This document shows positions 44,131-52,046 of a stretch of 64,000 nt of DNA, piece after piece. Below the pieces are notes generated by a model, which made no database searches, was not told the DNA's origin, and saw only the letters and a program-made list of their open reading frames with translations. A program made the position numbers and the translations under genes. Where the stretch lies: the NCBI GenBank assembly GCA_001784175.1, contig MFPR01000017.1:150975-214974 (forward strand), given 5' to 3'. This stretch comes from Candidatus Lindowbacteria bacterium RIFCSPLOWO2_12_FULL_62_27. Lineage in GTDB: Bacteria > Lindowbacteria > 2-12-FULL-62-27. Positions within the stretch are counted from its first letter, which is position 1; each line of letters starts with the position of its first letter.

Positions 44131-44927
44131 AGGCGCGATCGTCCGGCAAGACGCTCGCCGTCGACATCGGAAACACCAACATCACCCTGGGCGTGTTTCA
44201 GGACTCGCGGCTGCTCTGTTCCGCGCGGGCGGTCACCGGCCGGCGGACGGTGGACGAGATGGAGGTGGTGATTTCGGCGCTCCTCGCGCAGCGCGGCGTT
44301 GCGCTGTCGAAGATCGCGGTTTCCGTGGTGGCGTCGGTGGTCCCGGACGTGACGCCTGCCTTGGTGTCTGCGCTCCGGCGCCATCACCGGACGGTCGTGG
44401 ATGTGAACGACCCGAAGGCCCGGGCGCTGGTGCCGGTCGATTACCGGCCGGTCGCGTCTGTCGGCGCGGACCGGCTCGCCAACGCCGTCGCGGCGCACCA
44501 GATGTATCCGAAGGGCCGCGCGAAGATCGTGGTCGATTTCGGGACCGCCACCACGTTTGACTGCGTTTCAGCCGATGGCGTGTATCTGGGGGGCGCGATC
44601 CATCCGGGGGTCGAAATTTCAGCCCAATCGCTCTTTGAAAAAACGGCGCAGCTTCCCCGGATCGATTTCACCCCGGAGCGGCGCGCGGTGGGCAAAGACA
44701 CGCAGAGCAGCATCCGAGCGGGTTTATTTTTCGGCATCGTCGGCGCGGTTCGGGAGCTGATCCGGCAGATCGAACGCGAGATCGGCCCGTCGTACCGGAT
44801 CGGCGCCGGGGGTCTGGCGCCGCTGGTCTGCCCCGCGGTCGGCGGCTTTCACGCGGTGGACGCGGACCTGACGCTCAAGGGCATCAAGATGTGGTTTGAC
44901 AAATTCCGTGCATCGCAAGTAGCGTAG
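44127..44927 (+). CDS. coaX: Type III pantothenate kinase
   Basis: The 266-residue ASKHA-fold kinase has TLAVDIGNTNITLGVF, VVASVVPDVTPAL, SVGADRLANAVAAHQMYP, KIVVDFGTATTFDC and HPGVEISAQSLFEKTAQLP. It phosphorylates pantothenate, the first step to coenzyme A. CoA supply fits the acyl-CoA enzymes elsewhere in the window. The TTG at 44127 overlaps the yraN stop. Confidence 0.93.
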   Translation: MKARSSGKTLAVDIGNTNITLGVFQDSRLLCSARAVTGRRTVDEMEVVISALLAQRGVALSKIAVSVVASVVPDVTPALVSALRRHHRTVVDVNDPKARALVPVDYRPVASVGADRLANAVAAHQMYPKGRAKIVVDFGTATTFDCVSADGVYLGGAIHPGVEISAQSLFEKTAQLPRIDFTPERRAVGKDTQSSIRAGLFFGIVGAVRELIRQIEREIGPSYRIGAGGLAPLVCPAVGGFHAVDADLTLKGIKMWFDKFRASQVA

Positions 44928-44933
44928 CGGGAT

Positions 44934-45392
44934 ATGGCGCTGCCGATCAGTTCAAGCTACCGGATTTTCTGGACCGGAAAATATCTCGAACGCGCGGAGG
45001 TTCTGGCCCGGCTTCTGGACCAGAAACTGCTGCACACCTTTGACATGTCGCCCGCCCAAAAGCTCGTGGCGTGGGAGGAACTCCTCAAGGCCTTCGGTGT
45101 CCACACGGAGTACGTCCGGCGGCACACGGAAGTGTCGACCGCGGAGGTTCTACAGTTTTTCGTACTCGAGGAGCAGTCGCCGACCTCCATCCTGAATTCG
45201 ATGCACATGGCCCGGGAAAATATTTCGGGGTCGATGCCCGACGACATCTTCGTCGTTGTCAACAAGCTCTATCTGAAACTTCGCGACAAATCCGCCGCAG
45301 AGGCCTTGGCGAAAAAACCGCATGAATTCCTGAGCGAAGTCATCCAGACGTGCATGCAGGTGGTCGGGATCGTCAACCGGCTGTGGGGATGA
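44934..45392 (+). CDS. Half-length alpha-E domain protein
   Basis: The 152-residue protein reads YRIFWTGKYLERAEVLARLLD, VAWEELLKAFGVHTEY, VSTAEVLQFFVLEEQSPTSIL and NSMHMARENISGSMP, the pattern of the alpha-E superfamily (DUF403). Family members are about 300 residues and usually sit beside an ATP-grasp/DUF404-407 gene with a transglutaminase. This one is half that size and none of the usual partners is nearby. The function is unknown. Its stop overlaps the tyrS ATG. Confidence 0.7.
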   Translation: MALPISSSYRIFWTGKYLERAEVLARLLDQKLLHTFDMSPAQKLVAWEELLKAFGVHTEYVRRHTEVSTAEVLQFFVLEEQSPTSILNSMHMARENISGSMPDDIFVVVNKLYLKLRDKSAAEALAKKPHEFLSEVIQTCMQVVGIVNRLWG

Positions 45393-46573
45393 CCGCCGAT
45401 CCCCACCCGCTCCTTCGGGGCGTCGTCGAGGCGATTCCGGAAGGGGATCTCTTGCGGCGCGCGTCGCAGAAGAAGCTGCGGGTCAAGTTCGGCGTCGATC
45501 CCACCGCGCCGGATTTGCATCTGGGGCATCTGGTCGTCCTGCGGAAACTCCGGCAGTTCCAGGAACTCGGCCACACGGTCGTCTACATCATCGGCGATTT
45601 CACCGCGCGGATCGGCGACCCCTCGGGCCGCAAGACCACCCGGCCGCCGCTGGAGCCGGACGTGATTGAGGCGAACGCCCGGACGTATCTCGACCAGGTC
45701 TTTCAGGTGCTGGACCGCGACCGGACGGAGGTCGTGCGGAACGGGGAGTGGTTTGGGAAAATGGGATTCGCGGATGTTCTGAGACTGGCAGGGTCCGGAA
45801 CGGTTGCGCGGACGCTTGAACGCGACGATTTCGCCGAACGGGTGAAAACCGGCAGTCCGATCGGGGTACACGAGCTTCTGTATCCGCTCATGCAGGGATA
45901 CGATTCGGTGGCGGTGCGAGCGGACGTGGAGATCGGCGCGACGGACCAGAAGTTCAACCTTCTCGTCGGCCGCGATCTGCAGGAGCGCGCGGGCCAGGCG
46001 CCGCAGGTCATCGTGACGATGCCGCTTCTGGTCGGGACCGACGGAACGCAAAAGATGAGCAAGAGCTACGGGAATCACATCGCCTTCCGGGACGATCCCG
46101 AGAATTTCTACGGAAAGGTCATGTCGATCCCCGACGCCCTCCTCTTCGACTACTGGCGGCTCCTGACCGACCGGGATGAGAACGAGATCGGGGAAATGGC
46201 CAAAGCCTGCGCGGCCGGCCGCGAAAACCCGCGGGACGTCAAGGCGGCGCTGGCGCGCGAGCTTGTTTCATTTTTCCACGGCGCGGAATCAGCCGGCCGC
46301 GCCGAGCGGCATTTTCAGAAAGTCGTGGTTTCGAAGGACGCGCCGGACGACGTCGAGGAATTCCGCGTGGAGGCCGGCGCCGCCGCGGACCTCGCGGGCC
46401 TGCTCGCGAAGGCCATGCTGGTGCCGTCCAAGAGCGAGGCCCGCCGGATGCTGCGGCAGGGCGCGGTGTACGTGAACGGGCAGCGGATGGATGAGAAGAC
46501 GGCTTATCTTCCGAAGGACGGGGACCTCTTCAAAGTCGGCAAGCGGCGGTTTGTCCGGCTGCGCGTCTCGTGA
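45389..46573 (+). CDS. tyrS: Tyrosyl-tRNA synthetase
   Basis: The 394-residue class I synthetase has the HIGH-equivalent HLGHL in DPTAPDLHLGHLVVL, the tyrosine-specific YPLMQGYDSVAV and GATDQKFNLLVGRDLQ, and KMSKSYGN. A C-terminal S4 RNA-binding domain follows (SKSEARRMLRQGAVYVNGQ). The start ATG 45389 overlaps the upstream stop. Its GTGA end overlaps the PAS-LuxR regulator start, so that regulator depends on tyrS translation. Confidence 0.95.
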   Translation: MTADPHPLLRGVVEAIPEGDLLRRASQKKLRVKFGVDPTAPDLHLGHLVVLRKLRQFQELGHTVVYIIGDFTARIGDPSGRKTTRPPLEPDVIEANARTYLDQVFQVLDRDRTEVVRNGEWFGKMGFADVLRLAGSGTVARTLERDDFAERVKTGSPIGVHELLYPLMQGYDSVAVRADVEIGATDQKFNLLVGRDLQERAGQAPQVIVTMPLLVGTDGTQKMSKSYGNHIAFRDDPENFYGKVMSIPDALLFDYWRLLTDRDENEIGEMAKACAAGRENPRDVKAALARELVSFFHGAESAGRAERHFQKVVVSKDAPDDVEEFRVEAGAAADLAGLLAKAMLVPSKSEARRMLRQGAVYVNGQRMDEKTAYLPKDGDLFKVGKRRFVRLRVS

Positions 46574-47214
46574 GCAGGCTCGGGACGCTCTTTTCGCGCA
46601 CCGCCGACGGCGTGTTCGTATCGGACGTGAACACGCATCGGATCGTCTATTGGAATCACGCGGCTCAGTCGATCTTCGGCCGGCCCTCCTCGAACGTGTG
46701 CGGCAAGTTCTGTCACGACGTGGTGCGCGGGATGTCCCGCGACGGCACGCCGTTCTGCGGCCCGGATTGCCCGGTGAAGTGGGCGGCGCGGAGCGGCCGG
46801 GTCGTTCGGCATTTCGATCTGATCACGCATGCCGCTTCCGGCCGGAAAATCCGGCTCGACGTGAGCATCCTCGTCGTCTGGGCCGGCCCGGGCCGGAAAC
46901 TCCGGGTGGTGCATCTGTTTCGAAAAAAGACGGCTTCGATTCTTCGGCCGCCCCGCCCGGCCGGATCGCCGGGCGCGCGCATCCGTTTGGCGCCGGCCGA
47001 CGGTGAAATCCTCATCGCCCTCACCCGCCGCGAGCGCGATGTGCTCGACCACATGGCGGACGGCCTCTCCACGAGGGCGCTCGCCGCCCGGCTGGGCATC
47101 CGGTACCTGACGGCCCGCACGCACATCCAGCGCATCCTTTCGAAACTCGGCGTGCACACCCGCGTCGAAGCGGTCCTTCTGGCCATCCGGCGGCCGCGGG
47201 CTCCGGGGGGCTGA
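46570..47214 (+). CDS. PAS-LuxR regulator A with conserved Cys/His set
   Basis: Residues about 5-110 of this 214-residue protein form a PAS domain (ADGVFVSDVNTHRIVYWNHAA). It carries C44, C48-H49, C63 and C67. Residues about 150-205 form a LuxR/FixJ-type HTH (LTRRERDVLDHMADGLSTRA, ARLGIRYLTARTHIQRILSKL). The C-H-x13-C-x3-C pattern is identical in the paralogue at 59665, suggesting a bound metal, Fe-S cluster or redox disulfide as signal. There is no receiver domain. A palindromic operator starts 17 bp after its stop, upstream of the PLP-enzyme gene it may control. Confidence 0.85.
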   Translation: MSRLGTLFSRTADGVFVSDVNTHRIVYWNHAAQSIFGRPSSNVCGKFCHDVVRGMSRDGTPFCGPDCPVKWAARSGRVVRHFDLITHAASGRKIRLDVSILVVWAGPGRKLRVVHLFRKKTASILRPPRPAGSPGARIRLAPADGEILIALTRRERDVLDHMADGLSTRALAARLGIRYLTARTHIQRILSKLGVHTRVEAVLLAIRRPRAPGG

Positions 47215-47230
47215 TCCCGCCGCGGGCGGT

Positions 47231-47248
47231 ATACTGCATTTGCTGTAT
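47231..47248 (+). promoter_or_regulatory. Palindromic operator site 1
   Basis: The site reads ATACTGCATTTGCTGTAT, a full match to ATACnGCAnnTGCnGTAT. It lies 34 bp before the ATG of the PLP-enzyme gene. The 31 bp that follow (47249-47279) match those after site 3 at 24 positions, including TGATTCT and TCATCTTA, and probably contain the promoter core. Confidence 0.7.
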
Positions 47249-47282
47249 TGATTCTTTCCGGCCGGCTCATCTTACATGAAGC

Positions 47283-48953
47283 ATGACGCTTTTCGGCAGA
47301 TCGCTGGACCGGTTCCCGTTTCATCTGCTCAACCTCGCCGCGTCCAAACTGGCCGGTGGGAACACCGGCCGGCTCCGCTCGCATCTCGTCCGGGGCATCC
47401 TCGAGATGAACCACGAATTTGCCGCGAGCCTCCGGCGCGGCGTGCCGTCCCATCCCTGCTGCCGGCCGCTCTTCATGCGGAATCTCTCCTGCGGCGCGCC
47501 CCGGGCCGGCCTCAACAACAGCGTCGAAACCTGGCTCAGCGAATCGGCCTTCGGGTTCGGCGCCATCATCGCCGCGATGGAGGAGACGGACCGGGCCGCC
47601 GCCGATTCGCCGCAGATGCTGGAACTTCTGAGGGAATCCGACGGCGCCGTTCCGGAATTCGGCGCCCCTCCCTCGCGGACCGCCGCGCCCATCGCCAAGC
47701 TTTCCATCGGCGCGCCCGGAAGTCCGCCGCCGCGCATTCTCGTCGACAAGGAGATTGAACTCCTTTCGACGAAGGACCCTGCGGACCTCCGGTCCCTCTA
47801 TGCGTATCTGCCGGGTCCGGGCAGCGCCCAAACCCTCGGCGCGATCGCCCGGCGGTACGGCGAGCAGTTCGGCGTGCGGATTTCACGAAGCGAAGTGATG
47901 ATGCTGGCCAGTTGCAAGAGCGCGATTTTCACGTTCCTCCTGGCCGTGCTCAATCCCGGCGAGGAGGTCGGCGGCATGACCCCGGAATTTCCGATGCACC
48001 GGTCCGTCCCGGAAATTCTCGGGCACCGGTACGTCAGTTGGGAGCCGCGGATCGACCGGGGCAAATTCACGTACGCCGTCGCCGATCTGGCGTGCCTCCT
48101 CCGGACGCATCCGCGCATGCGGGTGCTGATTCTTTCCTATCCCGGCAACCCGGCGCCGTTCATGTTCTCGGAGGAGGACCTGCGTGAGATCGTGGATCTG
48201 TGCCTCCGAAGCGGCGTGCGGATCTACGTCGACGCGCCTTATCACGAAATCATTTATCCCCAGATACCGGGCAACCGCTATCCGAATATTTTCCGGGCCC
48301 ATCCGGCGGCCCGCGACATCTGCGTGGTTTCGCTTTCGGAATCGAAGCGCCTCGCCGTGCCCGGCCGGCGCATCGGATACCTCATCGCGCCCGAGGGCAT
48401 CATCCGCGCCATGACGCGCCTCGCGATCAATTTCTGGAGCTGCCCGAATTCCCTCAACGACCGGCTGATGCAGTGGGCCTACGGCGACGGGTACGACGCA
48501 ATCGTTGCCTGGGTGCGGGACGAGGCGGCGAAGTACGGCGAGAAGGCCGCGCACACGTTCGGCCGCCTCAAGGAGCTGGAGGCCGACGGCCTCCTGCACA
48601 TCGAGCAGCCGCGCGGGGGATTCTACGCCTTCCCGATTCTGACGCCGGACTTCCTCGGCTGCGCCGGCATGAAGGCCCTCGCCGGCCGGGGCCTGGAGGG
48701 CGTTCGGGGGCTGGCGATCTATCTTCTGCTGGTCTACAAGACCGCCGCCATTCCGGGCACGAGTTTCGCCGACCCGAAATCGTTCGTGGGCCGGAGCGGC
48801 ATCCGGATTTCGTTCGCGGGCCGCCGCGTTGAGGATGTGGCGGTGGGCCTCGAGAGGTTCTGCGGGGCACTGCGGTCCTTGAAGACCGGGACCGTTTTCG
48901 GCATCCCGGAGAAATACGGAAATCACGTCGACGAGCTTCTGGCCGTCCTTTAA
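47283..48953 (+). CDS. Fold-type I PLP aminotransferase-like enzyme with long N-terminal extension
   Basis: Of 556 residues, about 160 N-terminal ones form an extension of unknown family. The rest is a class I/II aminotransferase fold: ASCKSAIFTFLLAVLNPGEEV, LILSYPGNPAPFMFSEEDL, GVRIYVDAPYHEIIYP and the PLP Lys in VSLSESKRLAVPGRRIGYLIAP. The C-terminal GIRISFAGRRVEDVAVGLERF supplies the substrate-carboxylate arginine region. The substrate is unknown. It starts 34 bp after operator site 1 and is followed 15 bp later by a transketolase-like gene, so the two form an operon. Confidence 0.75.
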   Translation: MTLFGRSLDRFPFHLLNLAASKLAGGNTGRLRSHLVRGILEMNHEFAASLRRGVPSHPCCRPLFMRNLSCGAPRAGLNNSVETWLSESAFGFGAIIAAMEETDRAAADSPQMLELLRESDGAVPEFGAPPSRTAAPIAKLSIGAPGSPPPRILVDKEIELLSTKDPADLRSLYAYLPGPGSAQTLGAIARRYGEQFGVRISRSEVMMLASCKSAIFTFLLAVLNPGEEVGGMTPEFPMHRSVPEILGHRYVSWEPRIDRGKFTYAVADLACLLRTHPRMRVLILSYPGNPAPFMFSEEDLREIVDLCLRSGVRIYVDAPYHEIIYPQIPGNRYPNIFRAHPAARDICVVSLSESKRLAVPGRRIGYLIAPEGIIRAMTRLAINFWSCPNSLNDRLMQWAYGDGYDAIVAWVRDEAAKYGEKAAHTFGRLKELEADGLLHIEQPRGGFYAFPILTPDFLGCAGMKALAGRGLEGVRGLAIYLLLVYKTAAIPGTSFADPKSFVGRSGIRISFAGRRVEDVAVGLERFCGALRSLKTGTVFGIPEKYGNHVDELLAVL

Positions 48954-48968
48954 AATTCTGAAGGAGGA

Positions 48969-51368
48969 ATGCTCATGACCTGCGCCACGTTTGGGGGACT
49001 GGGAACATTCAAACTCGAGGGCGTCAACCACGTTCATCCGGTCGTCCACCGGCCGGACGTCGAGTACGTCGACGTCGGTGATCTGCTCGATGGCCGCGCC
49101 TATCTCAAATCCGCCGACCGGGCGATCCTCGACCGCATCTTCATTCTGCAGCGCGCTCTTCTGTCCATGCTCTTCAACTTCGCGCAATCGGGACACCCCG
49201 GCGGATCCATCTCCGTGAGCCGCGCGCTCATCGTGCTCTTTCTCACGGACCGGACCGCCTATGACATCGGCGATCCGTGGCGGCGGGACGCCGACATCGT
49301 GTCCATGGCCGCCGGCCACAAGGCGATGGGATGGTACGCGTTCAACGCGATCCTGAATGAGGCCGTCCGGCAGGCCAAGCCGGGGCTTCTGTCGGCCAAT
49401 CGTAAAAACTCGCTCTTCCTCGAAGACCTCCTCGGATTCCGAAAAAACGAGGCGGTCCTGACGCCGCTCCGGGAGAAATTCAGGTCGAAATGCCTGGACG
49501 GCCATCCGACGCCCGCGACGCCTTTCACGTATCTGGCCACGGGCGCGTCCGGCGTGGGCGTGGCGTCGACCGCGGGGCTGGCGATCGCGGCGCGCGATGT
49601 CCACCGCACGATGCCGCCGCGGGTGTACTGCCTCGAAGGCGAAGGCGGAATGACGCCGGGCCGCGTCGAGGAAACGCTCCAGATCGCCGAGCGCGCACAG
49701 CTTGGCAATTTCATCATGGTCGTCGACCACAACGACGCCTCCATCGACGTGCCGGGTGTCTGCGCCGGCGACTACACCTTCGTCAAGCCGGAGGAACGGG
49801 GCCTCTTGCACGGATTCAATACGGCGGTCGCCGACGGAAAGAATTTCGACCAGGTCGTCGCCGCGTTCGATTACGCCTGCCAGTATTTCCAGCACACGCG
49901 GCCCGCGATGATCGTCCTGCGCACCGAAAAGGGCGAGGGCTATGGGATCGGCACGAACAAAAGCCACGGCGCGGGGCACAAGATGGATTCCGACGCGTAT
50001 TTCGCCGCGCAGAAGGTTTTCCGCGAAACATTCGGCGTGGAGCTGCCGAAAGGCGCGGGCGGGTCGGCGGCCGCGGTCGAGGAGAATTTCTGGAAGAGTC
50101 TGTTGACCGTCCGCGCCGTTCTTCAGAAGGACGCCGCGGTGCGGGAATTCATCGCCGAGCGCGTCGAGGTCGCGAAGGTACGGCTGGGAAAACTTGCGGA
50201 ACAGCGGGACCGCTTCAACGGAAACGGTTCGAGCCGGACGCCGGATTTGACGGCCATCGAGCAACTGGACCCGGCCCACCCACCGGAGGCGATTCAGCCC
50301 AAACCCGGCGCGAAGATGGCCCTGCGCGAGGCCTTGGCGAGAACGCTGGGCGAAATCAACCGCGTGTCGAAGGGTGGCGTGTTCCTCGCCGCCGCCGACC
50401 TCTACGGTTCGCTCGATTTTCCCAAGGGCATCGAATACGTTCCCGTCGATACCGGGCATCCTGACGGCCGTGTGGTCGCGACCGGCATCACGGAGGACGG
50501 CTTCTCCGGCGTCATGGCCGGCATCTGCGCCTACGGGCGACACATCGGCGCCGGCGGATCGTATGCCGCGTTCATGACGCCGATGGGGTTCACAGCCGCG
50601 CGGCTCCTGGCGATCGGCCACGAAGTGAGCGGTCGGACGGCCAATCCCCTGATCCTGGTCGGCGGCCATGCCGGCCCAAAGACCGGTGAAGACGGTCCGA
50701 CCCATGCGGACCCCCAGGCGCTCTCGGCTTGGGCGTCCTTCCCGCGGCATTCCGCCATCACGCTGACGCCGTGGGACAATCTCGAACTTTGGCCGCTCGT
50801 CATTTCGGCCCTGAAGACGCGTCCCCGGCCTGCCGTGATCGTTCCGTTCGTGACGCGGCCGCAGGAAACGGTGATCGACCGCGCCGGGCTCGGGCTGGCC
50901 CCAGCGATCGAGGCAGTGAAGGGCGTGTATCATCTGTTGCCGGCGCGGGAGGGAGAAGTGGACGCGTATGTGGTCCTCCAGGGGTCGGCCGTCGTCCACG
51001 AACTGCTTTCAAACGACCGCGAGGTCCTGTTCGACATCCTGGAATCCGGCCTGAACATCGGATTTGTGTACGTTTCCAGCGCCGAGCTGTTCGACGCGCT
51101 GCCGGACGTCGAGCGGCGCGTCCTATGGAACGAGCAGATGGCCGGGCGCGCAATGGGCGTGACCGATTTCACGCTCGACACGATGATGCGCTGGATTCCG
51201 ACGGAGGAGGGTCGCGAGTCCTCCCTGCACCCGTTCAAGGCCGGACGTTTTCTCGGCAGCGGCATCGGGCCGCACGTGCTCAAGCAGGGCGGCCTTGCGG
51301 GCGAGGACATCCGGAATGCCGTGATCGAGTTTGCGAAAAGAATATCCGCGGAGCACGCCGCGCGCTGA
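48969..51368 (+). CDS. Atypical transketolase family enzyme
   Basis: The 799-residue protein has both transketolase halves. The TPP domain shows QSGHPGGSISVSRALI and LEGEGGMTPGRVEETLQIA with the metal ligand Asn in VDHNDASID. The pyrimidine domain shows GKTGEDGPTHADPQALSAW as the transketolase hallmark (here GPKTGEDGPTH). The GDG of ordinary enzymes is GEG, and the N-terminal 50 residues are extra. It should transfer two-carbon units, but the sugar substrates may differ. AGGAGGA precedes the ATG. It is cotranscribed with the PLP enzyme. Confidence 0.85.
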   Translation: MLMTCATFGGLGTFKLEGVNHVHPVVHRPDVEYVDVGDLLDGRAYLKSADRAILDRIFILQRALLSMLFNFAQSGHPGGSISVSRALIVLFLTDRTAYDIGDPWRRDADIVSMAAGHKAMGWYAFNAILNEAVRQAKPGLLSANRKNSLFLEDLLGFRKNEAVLTPLREKFRSKCLDGHPTPATPFTYLATGASGVGVASTAGLAIAARDVHRTMPPRVYCLEGEGGMTPGRVEETLQIAERAQLGNFIMVVDHNDASIDVPGVCAGDYTFVKPEERGLLHGFNTAVADGKNFDQVVAAFDYACQYFQHTRPAMIVLRTEKGEGYGIGTNKSHGAGHKMDSDAYFAAQKVFRETFGVELPKGAGGSAAAVEENFWKSLLTVRAVLQKDAAVREFIAERVEVAKVRLGKLAEQRDRFNGNGSSRTPDLTAIEQLDPAHPPEAIQPKPGAKMALREALARTLGEINRVSKGGVFLAAADLYGSLDFPKGIEYVPVDTGHPDGRVVATGITEDGFSGVMAGICAYGRHIGAGGSYAAFMTPMGFTAARLLAIGHEVSGRTANPLILVGGHAGPKTGEDGPTHADPQALSAWASFPRHSAITLTPWDNLELWPLVISALKTRPRPAVIVPFVTRPQETVIDRAGLGLAPAIEAVKGVYHLLPAREGEVDAYVVLQGSAVVHELLSNDREVLFDILESGLNIGFVYVSSAELFDALPDVERRVLWNEQMAGRAMGVTDFTLDTMMRWIPTEEGRESSLHPFKAGRFLGSGIGPHVLKQGGLAGEDIRNAVIEFAKRISAEHAAR

Positions 51369-51373
51369 ACGGT

Positions 51374-51814
51374 GTGAGACGCGCCTGTCGGATATCGCCC
51401 GGGACGATTGCCGTCGGCGTTTTGCTTTCGCTTCTGTTCGTGTCCATCGAACCGGCGGCCGGTGAAAAAAACGGCCGCATCGCCATTACCCATATGCGCA
51501 AGATTGCCGGCAACGGCGGGCGGCCCGCCTGGAGCCCGGATGGAGCGCGCATCGCGTTTGATCGAAGGAGCGCGAAGGACGACTGCTACGATCTTTGGAT
51601 CATGAACGCGGACGGCTCCGAACGCCGGCGCCTGACCTTTTTCAACTCTCCCGGCCATCCTCATCACACCGGCGACATCGTCAACGCCGCGGCCTTTTCA
51701 TGGAATCCGGCCGGCACGTCCTTCTGCGGCGTCTTGAACCGGACGCCCCGGGGCAAGCAGGGTTCGCTCGAATTGTGGCTTTTCAAGGTCGAGGTGTCGG
51801 ACACAGACTTATAG
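51374..51814 (+). CDS. Short secreted TolB/PD40-like protein, probably truncated
   Basis: The 146 residues start at GTG 51374 with a signal peptide (ISPGTIAVGVLLSLLFVSIEPAAG). One clear PD40 beta-propeller blade follows (GRPAWSPDGARIAFDRRS, YDLWIMNADGSERRRLTF) and a second partial blade (AAFSWNPAGTSFCGVL). A full propeller needs six or seven blades, so this is likely a remnant or an accessory fragment. It begins 5 bp after the transketolase stop. Confidence 0.5.
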   Translation: MRRACRISPGTIAVGVLLSLLFVSIEPAAGEKNGRIAITHMRKIAGNGGRPAWSPDGARIAFDRRSAKDDCYDLWIMNADGSERRRLTFFNSPGHPHHTGDIVNAAAFSWNPAGTSFCGVLNRTPRGKQGSLELWLFKVEVSDTDL

Positions 51815-51973
51815 AGTTTCTGGCACTATGTCCACGCCACGCGCCGAACAATTATTGTCCTGTATCGAGACACGCATACACCGGGCCGGGATTGATTTGA
51901 CCCCGCGCCATCCTCGTCAACCGGCGCGGGCCGCGCGGGTTGGGTAATAACGCCGTGGGTCTGCGGGGATCGG

Positions 51974-51979
51974 TATAAT
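51974..51979 (+). promoter_or_regulatory. Candidate -10 element before FTR1/OprB chimera
   Basis: A perfect TATAAT stands in an otherwise GC-rich region 68 bp before the chimera gene. No convincing -35 hexamer is found at 17 bp spacing. A CTGT-cgt-ACAG dyad follows six bases later and could be an operator. Confidence 0.3.
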
Positions 51980-52046
51980 ATTTGCTGTCGTACAGTAAGT
52001 TAAGTAGCATGAACATTTATTTGTATTTTAAACATTTACCCCGGGG

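Noticed and set aside
47883..50999. A 1038-codon minus-strand open frame opposite the PLP enzyme and transketolase
   Set aside because: The opposite strand has complete, motif-bearing enzymes, and the antisense product is low-complexity Arg/Asp/His-rich.
51973..51992. ATTTGCTGT before the FTR1/OprB chimera as a fifth operator
   Set aside because: Only the right half-site resembles the palindrome; the left half (ATACnGCA) is absent in register.
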